Counted from the stretch's first letter, positions 12,001 through 27,000 are shown. The stretch: 64,000 nucleotides of DNA from Lepidurus packardi (GCA_023053545.1 JAKZAN010000004.1:6200001-6264000), one strand, 5' to 3'. Notes: a model not told the origin generated them from the sequence alone. A program made the numbers and translations.

Positions 12001-14625
12001 CATTCGTCTCTGCTTTCTGTCTCTTTCTTACCGCAAAAAAGCCATATATAAAGAAAAATCCAAGTGTTATACATACGCCACGTGTAAACAGGGCTTAACA
12101 GCTGCTGCGTAGGCATAGACATTCGGGAGAATCTCTTGGTCTTCAACAAGAGTTAACATTTTTTTGGGGGGTTTCTTGTTTCTTTCGCTAATAGTTCATC
12201 ACAGCCCTTGTCTATAACTACTATAGGAACAAATATGTAATATTATATACATGTAAAGTTAGTGTCAGTTCAAAGAGAGCGAACACTCTAGGCTATTTTC
12301 ATACTTTATGACAGGATCCGGCCAGCAAGTAGGCGGTACAAGTCTGCTTGCTACAGTATACGGTCATTATAAATGCAAGGCATAACAACATCTCGGCAGC
12401 TGAAAGCAGAGCAATCGTATATATATATATAATAGGTGAACAAGTTTAGGGACCTATTATTAATATAATCCCGGAGCAAAGCGACAATTCCGTTCCGCTT
12501 GGTGTCTATATAGAGAGTATCATGCATACAACATATGGGACTTAAATTGCCTCAGCTTGGAAGTGTTGCTGCCGTTTCAGAAAACGTCATTTCTCAAAGC
12601 GGTGTGGAATGAAAGAACGATAGGAAGAATTAGTAGAGCGGCAAAAATACAAACCGAAAGAAACAAAAAAAGGGAAAAGTATTTCAAACAATATCGTTTC
12701 TTTGGCTTGGCGGTATAATAACTTAAGGGAAAACGAGACAAAAGACTGATCTCATTTGACTTGCAGATGACTCCTATTGTCCTTGCGTGCCATCAGTCAA
12801 GGAGATTATTGGCTCGCGATATTATAACTAGAACGGACGACATGCTTACAACACGGCGATTATGAGAGGTGTTTCCAATCCAGTTTGCGGCGCGTGGAAA
12901 AGCCTATAATATAAATTGTCAAACGTTTTTGCCGCTCTTTTTTCTTTGTTTGTCCGCCAGCCGGGATCTCTTTTACGCACTCATCATATCCTCATTATAT
13001 CATCACACCACCAAGCCGGTATACGCCGGCCGGGGGCTCCTTCTACTATGCGGCTTCTACATCACAATTGATCAGCCTAATCAGGTTATATCGCCGTCAA
13101 AAACGCCGAATGGGATTAGTTACGAAAGTTTTTCATCCATTTATCAGCAAAACCTGCTGCCAAACACGTGCCGCGCTATCGGTTTCTTCTGTCCCTTATT
13201 AAGCATAATTATAAAATTCCCAAGCAAAAAAGTTTGAGTAAAACGCTGAACCTCGCTTGATTGACCCATGGGCAAAGCATTATTAATTCCACATTCTTGG
13301 CTGGACGTTGCGGACAAGGGACTAATACAGCCACAGGGCGTCCTTCATCATCATCTTTTCGCTTCCCTTCGGTAAACTTTCCATTTCTCATTCCGAAATC
13401 AATACGTTAAGACACCCTTTGTTTTAACACTCTATGTGAGATGTAAAGCAAAACGTAAAATGAACGTTGATGGAACTTTAGTGAAATTTGGACAGGAATC
13501 CATATTTCAGCCAGGAGCGCGAAATTAAAGCAAAGAGGATGCGCGCGGAACATCCACAATGAAAAAGTTGTCTGACAAGAAGGTTAATTTCTTGCACTAT
13601 ACTCGCGCAAGAAGGACACTAGACAACATGTTGCGTGTCTCATGGATAGGTTAAGCATGTCATGCGCCAGACAAAAGAGTCTTTTCCGTTGGCCACTAAG
13701 GTTTTTTGTTCTAGAAACCGAGTAAAGGATAAAAAGATATACATGCATACAAGCTCGTGGTTTCAAGACTCTGTTTTGCAAAACCCGCAGTTACCGCGAA
13801 TTGTCCATCACACAAGACAAAGCATATAACAGCAGCCGCGTAATTGTTTGGCGCACACACACACTGAAAGGCAAAAAGCATTACCGGGCTTCACACAAGA
13901 GAAAACAACCGTCAACTGTGATACCGAGATGGTGTAACCTACAGAACTTTATGGCCCATGTCATTTGTTTATATGTCGCTTGTCTATTCTTGGTCATTCG
14001 GAAGCATAAATAAGCAACACAATTCCGTCACGCTTTAAGTTTGGGACTTTGGCTTTGTTTTTCGCCTAAAGTTAAGTTCAAACTTGTGTTTGACTATGAT
14101 TTAGCTTTGAGCCAGAAAACATTGACAAAAGCAAGCTTAAGTTGAAGCTATAAATTAAGAGTAACGAAAAAAAAATAGACATTTTTTTCATAAATGGAAG
14201 AGCCCTCAAGTCTTATCGCGCATGCGAGCTTAGGGGTCCCTCTTTTCCTCATGTCCAACGTCTCTAAAGCGAACAAGGCTGCGCACATTAACGCAGCGGA
14301 ACGTGCAAGCCACGCTTTTCGAAGGCGGCAAGATGTCTTTTATACGCGGGCGCAAGCAAGCTAAGGGAGAGCCTTTGATTGCCACAAAACGGACCATAAT
14401 TAGCCTGCGTCTTCTCAAAAACTTGCCTTGGCGTCTGTATGTTACCTATTAATTGCGGTAGCCACCCGCAGAGCAAATGGGTCCTCCCGAAAAACTTGCT
14501 CCTGAGTTCTGACTTCGGCAATGAGAATTTACAGATTCCAAGTCCTTTTGCTTCTAAACTCCCTGGCTAGATTTCAAAATGACTAATACACACGAACTTA
14601 AAATGAATACAAATTAGTTTAAGGT
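9080..14625. other. Gene-free stretch
   Basis: No recognisable gene. Positions 9254-9590 are less AT-rich than their surroundings and open on both strands, with no known domain on either. An (AT)n run lies at 12418-12431 and a (CA)n run at 13852-13864. One AACAGCTG E-box occurs near 12096. This may belong to the upstream regulatory territory of either flanking gene, but nothing in the sequence proves that. Confidence 0.5.
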
Positions 14626-14830
14626 CACCGTGTACTGGAACCCCTTATGGCGCTACAACATGGCAAAAGGGATTACAAACTTCTCATTCCATATGCAATA
14701 TAATCAAATTGCATTGTGACAGTAATGCATGGGATGTATTTTACTATATAGAAGTGGGTTCGTCTCTGTTAATATTTTTCTTCCATACTTTACACAGAGT
14801 GCCTAGTTATGAAAATGTTAAATAAATCAT
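14626..14830 (+). repeat. Dispersed repeat, copy A (starts CACCGTGTACTGG)
   Basis: This block aligns with the reverse complement of 27211-27419. Shared landmarks in the same order are CAC(C/G)GTGTA at the edge, a CCCCTTAT...GGCGCTACA block, GACAGTAAT(G/T)CAT, GTTCGT...GTTAATA, and ATGAAAAT followed by TTAAATAAATC. The offset from the edge to ATGAAAAT is 183 nt in both copies, and to GACAGTAAT 92 and 97 nt. This is a real, old repeat family, probably a non-autonomous mobile element. No coding capacity is seen. Confidence 0.75.
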
Positions 14831-14920
14831 ACACACAGAAAAAAACCAGTTCTATAGATTTCCTTTTAAGAAATTTAAAAATAAATCAATTATCTCTTTC
14901 TGTTTCTTTTAATTTCTTGT

Positions 14921-14974
14921 TAAAAGTTTATGAAATTACTTTAAAAGTTTAAAGTTTAAAAGTTTATGAAATTA
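14921..14974 (+). repeat. Short direct repeat, period 36 bp
   Basis: The 18-nt string TAAAAGTTTATGAAATTA occurs exactly at 14921 and again at 14957, separated by further AAAGTTT units. It lies just beyond dispersed repeat copy A and looks like local AT-rich slippage. Confidence 0.7.
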
Positions 14975-17900
14975 AATGTTTTCAGAAACCGCAATGGCTC
15001 TTTCAGTGAAAAAAAACGGTTGAACGGTTGAAAAGCACCAATACTTTAATAGTCATGTGGTCGCATGGCATGAATGGGGTGAAATCTTTCCAAAACTTTC
15101 TCAAAGAAATTCCGGTGTGAGTTAGCCCTACCAACTTTTCCTCCCTTTAATCGTTGTTTTTACACCGAGGACTAGACAAAAGTACCACTAATTCTTACCC
15201 CAGGACAGCCTTATTGTCTCGCCACTCACTGTTTCTTGAGCTTTTGATTATTTTAGGCCTACCTCTGCTTCGGAGCCATGAAGAAATTTACGAAAAATAA
15301 GCAGTTCACAATGTCTCAACACGAGAACCTTTTTTTTTTTCTTGCTTAAGATTGCCTACCGTTCTTGTAAATGTCTATTCTTTTCTTTATTGCTCTTTTT
15401 TCTTTTCTTATAACTTGCTACAGTGAAGAACTGCAGCAAAGCATCTAAAAAAAATGCGGATAAAAGCCGCGATATAACATGACCAAATACATACGCTCAG
15501 TTATATTTTCGGGATGAGAACCCACACTAAAAAACGACAAAGGCGCACGGGGTGGGTTACGATCTTTTGCGGTTTAGACTTTTGGAATGATGGAGCCAGC
15601 GAGCTGACCACCAGCGAGAGAGAGTAATACAACTTGCTTTTCAACTCTTATATAAATGGCAGAGGTTGGCTATCTTGTAAGTATGTGAGCTGGGATGAGG
15701 TTGTCTGACAATAATGAGAGGAACTGCCACGCTCACCCAAAGAGGAACGGTTTTCTTTCTTTGGTGGCCATTATTGCGTTTGTGGTGACGACAATTTCAC
15801 AAAAGTTACGGCGAAGCTCGGTTCAGTGTTATGTGCTATCTTCGTGGGCGAGCTAACCCGAAAGCCTTGGCGGTTTAAATACTGTATAGTGTAAGCCCCT
15901 GCGAGTTCTTAATAGGTAGCTAGCCAGAGACATGATAGCTCCTGTAAATGCCCGTTCGGCTGTCAGATAAGCGTAGGGTAAAGATGCGTAATGGCATAAT
16001 TGAGCAACAAGAGAATGAATAAAAGGCCTCCTGAATGCCTCTCTCCTCTCCGTCTACCACAACCCAACGTGCTTTGAACCACAGTATATGGGAACACTAG
16101 ACTATAACACGAGATCCAGGCGGAGCGGAGAGTCAAATAACCAGTCCATAAATTTGTTGTCAAAATTACCCAAGTTATCTAACATTAATCTTATAACTGT
16201 GGGTGCCAAATTGCTTCACCACCGCATACTCTCAACCCATTATATGCCGGACCTACTACCTACCGCTGGATGACCTTTCATACCTTGTACTTTTAATAGC
16301 CACAATTTTGATATCATTGTAATAATACAGCCCGCAGGTTGGCAGGCCTATATTAATAGTCATTCTGGCCTCTTCAATTTGATGGCCTTGGCACATGCCT
16401 GAAGTTGAGTTAGTGGGCATCACTTACGCCAGCAAAGTCATTTTGTTTAACACAAAAAGCAATGAGAAGAAAATGAGATAGGAACTCACGGACTAGACTT
16501 TCTTTTAAGAATACAAAAAGACTAAGTAGTGGGTTTGCTTAGATAATATGAATCAGCTCGCGTACATGCCCCCGCAACTTGTGGATATTATAATCAAAAG
16601 GTGGTCTTGCACGGTCACTATCATTACTGGCAGTATCTTGTAGAAGATTAAATCATTTGTCAGACAAAGTTCCTGCTGATAGGGTTATAGAGCAACCAGC
16701 AGCAAGCCAAAGAACTTTTAACTGGAGCTATAGATCTTGAATGGGATGCCCTTTCACATAAAGATGGATGTGGAGAAGTCGTTTTATCTCCTTGACTTGA
16801 CAGAAATGAAGAGAAAAAAGAAGATCGCAATCGGGATGGCTGCTGTGGTTCCTATAGTTACAAGGAGAAGCGTTGTACTAAGGAGAGTAAAGAGCTGATG
16901 GACATGGATCTTACGGTGAGGCTAAAAAACAAAAAAGCTCGAAAAACTTGACCTAAAGAAAATCCGGAAGAAGGTAGCGTTGTTTGGTTGAAATTCTTCT
17001 GCTCGGGTTTCTTCATTTATCCATCACGTCATCGATAGTAATCATTTGAGGTAAAAAAAATGGCTTCTGCTTCTGGTTCAGGATGGGAAGACTCCTTTCT
17101 TTTTATCTCATTTTCTCCCAAAAGGTGGAAATTTGCTGATAGTTAAAAGGTGCCCCTGCCGTGGTCAAGACGGACACAAGTGGTAAGAGAATGGTGGGTG
17201 GTCATCCCAAAATGTCTTAAAGCTTGGAAGGAGGCCTCCACTTTTGGTGCCGAGCTACTTCTTTTTGGCCACAGCTTCTACCGCCTCATTAAGCTTTTGT
17301 CTTGCCATCGTTTGAAACTTTTTTTTAAACTTAAACTCCCTAAACAGCTTCCCCCGCTATAAACGTATGTAGAGACTTTTCGTCGTTGTTAAAAGATTTT
17401 CTAAGAACCGGGGAAAAACATGCGTCAGCGACCGAAAAGTGGAGCTGCACATGGTTCCGCGGTAGAAGGTATCTCTTATACGGAGATCCCAAAATCCTAA
17501 TTTTACACGCACGCGGGTGAATGAATAGCATTCACCTGCGTAGGGAGTTAAAAGTTGATCAGGGTCTTTGTCGGAAAGGACTTTCGAGGGTTCTGTGTAC
17601 AAGCAGCCAGCGTAAGAAAAGCCCAACCCCAATTGAAATTGAAAATTTGTGGGGCTACATAATGGCGGCGGTTTGTGAGGGGTTTTGTTCCAGCTTATTC
17701 TTGGTTCACTAAATAAAACTATGCAGCGGGTCAACGAATGCTCAATTACCGGAATCCACAGCCAACTTTTAAGCATAGGGTTTCAGTTTAAGGATGGAGT
17801 GGGTGGCTTTTCAACTTTTCCTGTATTTATTGTTTTGTGTTTACTTTGAGACTCGTATATGGGCAGTAACTCGCAAATTTTGGACCTTCAAAACTCTATG

Positions 17901-20867
17901 GTCGTCTCTTCTACTTACTAACGAATGCTCTAGCATGACTGGAACATTGATAACCGCAAAGAAATGGCAATTAGAGTTGTTTCCACCCTTGAAAAGACCA
18001 TCAAAAGCCCGAGAATGCCAGTGTAAAAAGGTTCTTCCCCCAGACAGTGTATAGTATAATGCACGCTGCAAGGGTGGTCAATGGGGTGAAATGTACGGGA
18101 AGCTGAATGTGGTACAAGTCAACAGGTATTTAGGTTCTTGGTGACTTGCTAGATTTCGCATCTTTTTCAATAAACCAGCCCCCTTCCGTTCTGGCTGACA
18201 CAGAGTCTTTACTTTGCTTTGGGACAAGTATAGGTCAAGTATATAATCAACTCGAATCATCCGCCACGATTTTGAGTTGGCGATTTTAAGGCGCCTTCAA
18301 GTCTCCACGTCTCAAACTGCAAAATTAAATGAATTACAAATTAAATTCTGCTTCTGCGGATGGCAGTCGAGTGTCTTTTGTGTTTTCGGGCTGTCAAGAT
18401 CTCAAGCCTCTCGTTCATTTTAGAAGATGGTGACGTTAGATAAATCCAGACGAAATTAAGCCCCATGCTCAGTGCCAAATTGTAATTGAAAGTTTGTTTC
18501 ATAACCCCGTCCCAGTTCTCGAAAGCTCTATAAAAAAAGGTTCTTAAGGGAGGCTGGCCGAGTGACATAAATACGGAGCTTTTGACTATAAATGAGTGAT
18601 ATTTGATACAAATATAACAGAATTTCCACCCACACATACGCATTGTTTGATAAATAACCTTTTTCGAACGCTGCACTCGATTGCTTGAACCAATTGAACT
18701 ACACAAGACTTGAAAGGCTTCCCCGCACAACTAAGCTCCTGCACCCCTCCATGTGTCCCCTGGTAGCCTATACTCTCACTTTGAGTTATTCCCAAGGTAT
18801 TCCGGCCGATGTCAACTGTACTGCGGATCAAGTTAAAGAACCAAAATGTTTTGAAAAACCAAAGCTTTCTTAAACGCATGAAAACACTCTACACTGAAAA
18901 ACTGAGCGAAAGATCACTCATCCCCAAGAAAATGAAACGGAAGTGGTCCCACACAACATGAATATTTACAGAAACCGCGTTAAGGGACAAATAACTAAGG
19001 TGTACCTAAGATACCGTGAAGGGCTGAGACGGCTTACTAAAGAATGCAAATACCGTAATGGCTTGATCAACTACACTTTTGTTTTGCCCCAACGTATACA
19101 ATACTCTACGAAATGACTTAATACCTAAACTCTCTAATTTACCAATGTGATTAGCTTGTACAGCTAACGGCTGGCAATCAAGAGCAAGGGGCCAATTACG
19201 CGGGGAATCCAAATGGAATTCCCCTTCAAAACAAAACATTCCAGAAGAATGTTCCTTTCACCAGTTTTTGCGAAATCCTAAAGCGTATTTATTTTACGAT
19301 TTCTCCACAACATTCCGTGAAGGTATCGGTGTAATATCGGTTTAAATCCTTGATGCAAATTCGTCCATCCCTTAGGGACTTCAAGCTCGGCTTGTTTATG
19401 GCCACTTAAGTTACTTGGATTAAATGGTTAAACGAGTAGATGAATGAAAGCTTCATATAGACTATACAAACGAAAGGTTAAAATGGACGATACAATGAGC
19501 AGTTTGCTTGAATGGACGTGAGAACCAATACATAAGAACAGAGAGTCCATGTTAATGCTTTTCCGGAATTTGACAATAGGAAATTGGCCCACTTTATACG
19601 TTATTTTTTATTTCGTAACCTTTATGAGGAAAACGCGTTTTAAGTCTGCGTAAACTCTAAAAACGAATAAGATTGAATAGGTAAGAACTAAGCTCGACAG
19701 ACTTTAAACTTACAAACTGGTATGCCGACAGAAATCTTGAGTATTTCTTGACTTTTATGTAAAATGTGTATTTTACGTTGAGAGGAAGCCCTCTTAACTG
19801 TAAGAAACAAACAAATCATCATTAGCGTATACTTGTAGACACATCCATCGCTCTCCGCAACCCTATAATAGGAATATTACCTGTAATTTCTCCAGAAAGC
19901 AAATAGCTTTTCGTGTGATCAACTTGATAAGGACGTGTTCCATATTCCTAGAATGGAAAAGCGAAGGGCGCAATTATAGCGTATAACTCTGATTTGAATC
20001 TTCTCTGCCTTCAGATACGTATAAGCTAAACCTTTTAAAGAATGGGATTTTTCTTTTCCTCTTGACAGGCTCGAGAGTTTCCTGTACCACAAGAACCAGG
20101 CACGCTCCATCATATTGTCTCCCCGGAATCCTTGATAACAACCTGACGGAAAAAGCTTTGGGTGTTAGCTTTTAATGATGTTGTAGGTCTCGCATATCGT
20201 TCTTTTTTCTGTATTTCCGTTTTTGTTAACTCCCACCGGAGCTCTATGAAAACACCCGGGCGCACTCTGCGAAGACAGGGAGATAAAGGGCCGAGTCATG
20301 AGCTTCATATCTATTCATCGACGCAAGTTTTTTTTTTTTTACACCCCTCCCTGTATCCCAACATCTTCTTCACGTCGACTTTTTATGCATGCCTTGCCAC
20401 ATTCTACGCAGGTATAGCTCATGGCAGAGAGATCTAGCGTAGCTATAATCACAGGCTGATGAAGACATTATGGCATCATCGCCCGCAAACTTGCAGATAG
20501 AAATCAGCTGCTGCCCACACATTCACAAGGTTTCGGAAACTTGTCTCCCATTTTTTTTACCTCCTGTCACCGCAGGGCCTTCACAGCTATCAGTCTCCAG
20601 CAACAGGTACCAACAACAGATCCTATAAGTATAAGAAACAAGCATCTGTAAAAAGCGAGAAAAAATCTCGAAAAGTAATCGTGTTTATGTCAATTCTCAT
20701 ACCTCGATGGAAAATAATAAAAAAAAACGAGCCAGAAAAACAGCATGGCACTGCAGCAGCCTCGACTTGATGGTGGTCCGTTACTTGGATGGGTTCGACT
20801 GTCATGATACTCGTCTCATTTGCATACCCGGCCCTTTTGTGGTGTGTGTGTGTGGACGCTGTGGGGG
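14975..20867. other. Gene-free stretch
   Basis: Only short open frames without recognisable domains, signal peptides or codon bias are present. There are scattered TATA-like strings (for example near 15650), but none is paired with a TCAGT initiator at the right distance in front of a convincing ORF. Confidence 0.45.
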
Positions 20868-21005
20868 ATGTTGATGCTCCTGGTTTCCGTCTTGGGCGCC
20901 TGTGAAGTAACCGCTGAACCTGAAGCCGAAAGCCGAAGAAGAGCTTTGCGGAAAGGGGGAAATCACAATCACCCGCGGCTTCCTCACGACTATGTATATA
21001 AATGA
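20868..21005 (+). CDS. Candidate small secreted peptide (45 residues)
   Basis: An ATG at 20868 opens a 45-residue frame that starts MLMLLVSVLGACEVTA, a plausible signal peptide with cleavage after the TA pair. A charged tail follows with a tribasic RRR, a second basic site RK, a His/Asn-rich stretch and the end LPHDYVYK. This layout is like a short peptide precursor. There is no family match I can name, no clear TATA/initiator pair and no obvious partner exon. A chance ORF is a serious alternative. Confidence 0.22.
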   Translation: MLMLLVSVLGACEVTAEPEAESRRRALRKGGNHNHPRLPHDYVYK

Positions 21006-24000
21006 GCCTTGTATGATCACACCGAAGTGATTGTGAAAATTGGTACGGTCAACAGACACGTCCTTTTTTATCCTACTCGTTTGTTTCGTATTTCCCACAC
21101 GTCGGAGAGAAATTAACTTAAACGCATAAGTGTGTCTCCTAACAAACCGAAGTCAAAAAAAGAGTTCGTGCCTCACACAAAAAGCTCCACTCCACTCCAC
21201 GACAACAATATGTTGTAGTATATCTGGAAAAAAATATAAAATACAAAATTACAACATAAATTGTGTTCCCAAATGAAAACAGCTTCCACTCTTTCTTATT
21301 TTTTGCTCAAAGAATTTTGCTTTTCCCATGTTCCATTTGAAAAAGGACCAAACCATATACCATATGAATCATCATCAAACCCATACAGCTTTGGATTTCT
21401 AAGTCCACATTTGGTCAACATACAGCAGCTCTCTAACAAGGCTAACTTGATAACAAGACAAGGCGGTATTTGCTTCAACACCCCTAATAAAAACGTCCCG
21501 TAACTATAGCACCTTAGCGGGGTGAGACCGCCAGTTCTGTATTTGGTATAGAGCATCCTTACTCCCCTTGTTTGAGTTTACATGCACCCTTAATAAGCTC
21601 ATAAAATGCAAAACCACCGCAGAAGCACCCTCGATGTTGACATAGCACCCCCGTGCGACTTTAATAACAGGGGTCAAGACACAACACATTTATTTGTATA
21701 TATATCCTGGGGTATTACCATGTGCCTAGATTTTATAACCTCAAATGAAATGATTTCTTGCATGTAGTCGGGATAATAACCGTCGCAGTGCGGTATAACT
21801 GCTTTGTGGTATCTTTTGCTTGCAGCAAGTTCTTGAGCGGCGAAATACCGTCAAGGGGAACGCACCATTCGGGTTGTCTACAACACCTACAACTATACAC
21901 GTCAGAAAGCGATAGAGAGACCAAAAAGAAATGAAATCAAAAAGAAAGGCTTCTCCGGCGTAAAAAGAAATATCCAGTATATACATATACAGGGTCCCAA
22001 TATAGTCTATAGGTGCTAATGCCGAATGATGGGGCGGCACATCTTTCACACTGCTTCGTCGCTAGGCTTCTAATCGAGGGACCTTCGTGCCGCCGCCATG
22101 CTATGGTCTAACACGCTTTTTGGGCTCCTCAGCTATTTCCCGATTACAACAACAGATACGACACTCCCCAAACAACATGACAGCTTTTGACTCTTGATAG
22201 CTTAAAAGAAACACAGCTTTCTCTTGTAACAGAAACGCATCACTTGCCCTTTATATACAACGAGTCCATGTAAATTAAAGCGTGAAATGATTCCTTCGCA
22301 AGCACACCGCAAGTGCGGCTTTTACATTTTAATGATGATGACGCTCCGGTTCTGAGTTTGCGCTGCGCTCTTATACATGTCCATTTTTATAGCAGTTTAA
22401 TTGCTAGCTCAAGGATAGAACAAAGGACTTTATGGATGGGAGACTGGCGGTCTTCTACTACCACTACGAATACTACTAACTACCATTACTACTACTACTA
22501 CTATTACTCGTTAAGAGCTCTCATGCTGACAAAAAAAGAAATGAACAGTTTAAGAGGTTCGAAAATAACAGTTTTTCGTCGCTCAAGTTCAGTTCAAATA
22601 TCTCATCATCACGTGTCAGAATATTTCCAGGATATATCCGTTGCTCGTGCTCGATGACGGGTTTAGCCCAGGTTGTCGTTCAAACGCACAACGTTTCGTA
22701 AAAGGTAAAAGGCCTGCCTCCCACTATGTTAATACAGCCTTTTTGAAAGTGTTCGTCTCTACTTACAAAACTCATTTTCCTCCCCCACTTTTTTTTTCAT
22801 CAAGCCGGAGCCTCTCTTGAAAGGTTAAATTGTATGGCTTTTTTGAGGAAATTCTTATCAGGAAAGGTTATATCTCCAGCTCCAGGTAACCGTTAATTGA
22901 GCATGGTGCATGTCTAAAATGGATCCTTCCGGTGTGTCGCCAATGAAGGGTTTATATACGGAACTGGAGGGGCCCGCAAGAGGCGGACGTTGGCCATTTG
23001 CCACCGTAACTTGATTACACCTGTGGCGTGTTATGCATCCCAATGTATTTATGTGTATACTAGCCCTGGCGTCTTTTTACGGAAAGCGTGTAGACATCCA
23101 CGAACGCAACTTCCAAGGAATAAGGAAGGAAACGTTTTACGCAAAGCGTACTTCCTCTCCTTAATTCTGGACCTATTTCTTGGCTCCTCCCATTTCCTTG
23201 CGGTACAACGTATTTTCTTCAGCGAAGATGCTTCTCCTTGGCATCTTTATAATCGTACAATTAAATAAGATTACTTTAATAGTGCAACTTCCATTTTTAT
23301 TTCGTTAAACTCCTCCCATTTCCTTACTACACAACGCAATAGTTTTTTCCTATTTATTTCCCGTCTTAGCAAGTGTGCCGTCAAATAACGTTATTCCATA
23401 AGGTAAGACTGTCTTACAGAACAGTCTTGGTTACAGGTTTGGAAGGCAGCTATTAGAAGAGGAAAGCAACAGATAAGATGAGTTTGCGGTTTGGATTGTT
23501 TGCCAACCGGATTAAAAGCTGTCAGGAAATTTTGGCGAGAGACGTCGATGACGCTCTTTTAATTTTAAGCCAGTGGAATTGTCGTCGCATTAGACAACAC
23601 TGTTAAAAGAAAAGAAACCTCATGATGGGGGACGCTGACCAGCTGTTATTTAGGGTGGCCAATTGAGCTCCTAACCTGCAGTATAACGTACTTGAACCAT
23701 CAACCCAACTTCAAAAAGAACAAGTATATAGCGATCTTATATATACCGTGTGCGCAGCGCAGCAGCAGCTGAAGCCAGCAACAAGAAACACGCGCTTTTG
23801 TATTTCCGTTTTGGGTCCCCTTTACGCTATTGCCCAGCCATGGCTGCATCAGCACGAGACCCATTTCCACAAGAAAAGTGTGCCCTTACTGTGGCTTTTC
23901 GCTCCCTGTGTCTTATTGCCAGCACCTGCTTCCATCACATCGACACTTAATTTCTTCTTTCTTGACCTAATCTTCGAGACACACAAGGAATCGTGCTTGT

Positions 24001-27000
24001 TCACTGACGCCTACGCAGCAAGTATAGTACCCCAACACCGAGGAATGTGTTGAAACAGTGGAGAGCGAGATGGCTGTCGTGACTAGAAACAACCATTTCA
24101 ATCCTTTTGATGACCCACGAACCTCACTGATAAGTAATTATGCTCAGCAAGACAAGGGAGGTCCTATTAGGGCTACCACAATCCCTCACATGCAAGGCTC
24201 AAAAGCTTCTTTGCCTTTTTGTCTTTTTAAGCGAAAATATTTTTTTTTACTAATCCAGGGAAACCATTGGTAAGATCCCAGGGAAAGACAAAATGCGCGG
24301 CAACTTTGGGTTATTTCCCTAAAAGTGGAAAAACCTTTGCATTAATTGACCATAAAAGCTGCTTTTTACGACCACTTCTCGCGTCTTTTCTTTGCCTTAC
24401 AATCTAAAAAAGAAAAAATTCAGTACGTTTTCATGCGTCTAAGCTGTTAAGCCTATATTTCGCAATGCAGGTCTTCCATGAATTTCGGAAGCGTGCCCTA
24501 CAAAAGAAAATTTCAGGAGCAACCTTAATGAACCGTCATCCCCCCAAACACCCTTGCATTATAAAATCAACAAAAAAATGTCCTTATGTTCTGCCTAAGC
24601 TTTCTTTTTCTCTTTTAAACCCATTTTCCCTAATTAACTAACTATAAAAAGTCCATAATAACAACCGTTAAGATGTCTTGAACACACTCGAGTGGGAGGA
24701 CTTTGGCAAGGCATCAGGCCTCTTTTTTAAACAGGTATAGAGCTTCAGTATTTTCGAAGAAGAATTTCTGATTCTGAATTTCTGGACGGAATTCTTATCC
24801 TCTTGGGAAAGAAGAGGGGAGTTTGCCCCCGTAAGTGGTAAGTGCAAGTTAGCAGCGGGCGGTTTTTCATTACGCGGCCCCTTATAAGAAGCGACTACTG
24901 GCCAAGTAACAGTCCTAGTAAATGAACACGCCATTTCGAGTTAGGCAGGTGGTCTAAAAATCACTTGGAAGCTAACCGCCTCCACTGTACAATATGACCA
25001 CTGGGAGGGTTAGCCTCAACCACCCTCACACTTAATGTTTGGCGCACAGTTTTCCCTTGGCTTTTCACTTTGGCTACGACGCAACTATGGTTTATACCAC
25101 CTCAATCAAGAAACCATTACATCACGTGGCCAACGATACATAACCTTTCGACTCCTGGTCTCTCATCCGCCACCCCCAGCAAACGCTATAAACAGATTCG
25201 TAACGCTGTAAAAGAGACAAGGGGATCCCCTTCTCTATTTCAATTTTAAAAGCCCCAAGAGAAGGTCCCATATACTATTATTTCTAACTCATCATCGCAG
25301 ATGACGCCTTTTCTTCCATAAATGAGGTTAGTGTGTCCCAGACGCAACTCTATAACACGCTAAAAGGTTGATCTATTTTATAAAAACCCATCAAAGTGGA
25401 CGTTCACGTGTGTGCTCGGCGTGCTGACGAAACCTCATCACAATTTCCAAAGCAAATTGGGTTGGGCAAAGTTACGTATATAATGTATAAACAAAGCTTT
25501 CAGAAAACCTGACTTCTATTGTGGAGATTCTAAATGGGCTTGACAGAATATAAATCTAACGAAAGTTGGAGACTGATGGTCTTGGCTCCGTCATTAGAAG
25601 CAACGGCAAAACAAAAGAAAACGAACAGGACACAAAAAGTTGTAAACTAGTTTGCCAATCATACTGCTGCTCTTTTTCATGACAAAAGAGCCACAGAACA
25701 CAGCTGCTTTTAGTACATGGAGGGGGGCTCATGTCAAATCCCCTTGGTATCTTTTTTTTGTTTTTCTCTTGACCGTGACAGATCCAGAAGAGTCATCAAC
25801 GAAGACAAGTCAAGGTGTCATATCACGCAAATCTAGAGCTCCTAAACTATCAAACCCACAATCGACCCTTAGCGCCCAAACTTGCCCATATACCTTGTTA
25901 AACTTGACCGAACCGGACGATCTAGATTATGTGACTTTCCTGGGCTCTGTCCTTAATTGACAGGCATAACAGGCCACTGGCCGATACTTAGAGCTCTATT
26001 TTACGAGCGCTAAAAACAGCTTCCTGACACCCAAACCTGGGAAACGTAAACTGGAAAACGTTCGGGTGGCGAACGAAAAAAGTGAAAAAAAGCGAAAAAA
26101 GTGGCGAGGTCACGAAGGGGTTAGACAGTTCGGGGGTGGTAAGTGTGCCTGGCACAAGACAAGGAGCCCCAGCGAGGTAAAAACCTAAAGGGCGAGGTAT
26201 TATAAAAGACTACATGCACCTTGCAAGCCGTGTGCCTGCGTTTGGCCATGCATGGCTGCTCACGCTCACCAACTGTGCTATTCCACACCGTACCTTACTC
26301 TAGAGTACGTAGTACACACTCTAAATAAGCTACAACCAGAACAGTTTGGCTAGATTCTCCAAATTTTGGGGGGAACAGTTTTTATAATACCTAATATTTC
26401 GGCACTTACCCGCGCTTACGGATGAGCTAAACACCGCAACCGCCGAAAGGATTTGCCATGCATTCGAATCTCCAGTGGCTTATACGCGGGAAGAAAGTGT
26501 TACAATATATAGTACACTGTGTATCCTGCACCTACTCCTCCTCCACCTGAGTCACTTTTTTTCTTCTTTTACCTCTTCGTATTTGAAGTATAATAGGCTT
26601 ACATAACCCCAAAGGTCATTTCTAGTCGCGTGCCAATTTTGCTGCGGCGCCAAGTGGAACGACGCAATAACGGATTTCAAACTGGCTCAAAACGGGCAAC
26701 AGCAGTTGTTGATGGCTCCAGGGCATAATCTTCATTCGGGAGGGAAAAATTGCCTCAAAAACTTTGCGGGATGATATGACCCTTGACACCAAATTAAGGA
26801 GCACTGCTCATTTTGAAGTAAAACGTAACCGCAACAACTTTGCTTATGGGGCCCCAGCGGCTAAATATCAGTTGACTCACACTTTGTGTAACGTTCTGCT
26901 TTCCAAAGTGATGCGAAACATGCCTTTTCTTAAGCCCGTTTCTGGAGTCCGTTTCTTCCCACGAGTTGCTAGCAAGCGTTTGGCAAATGTGTCTCATTGC

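Noticed and set aside
22453..22508. Triplet array as part of a coding Tyr/Thr repeat
   Set aside because: It is a simple microsatellite; the surrounding frame has no other coding character.
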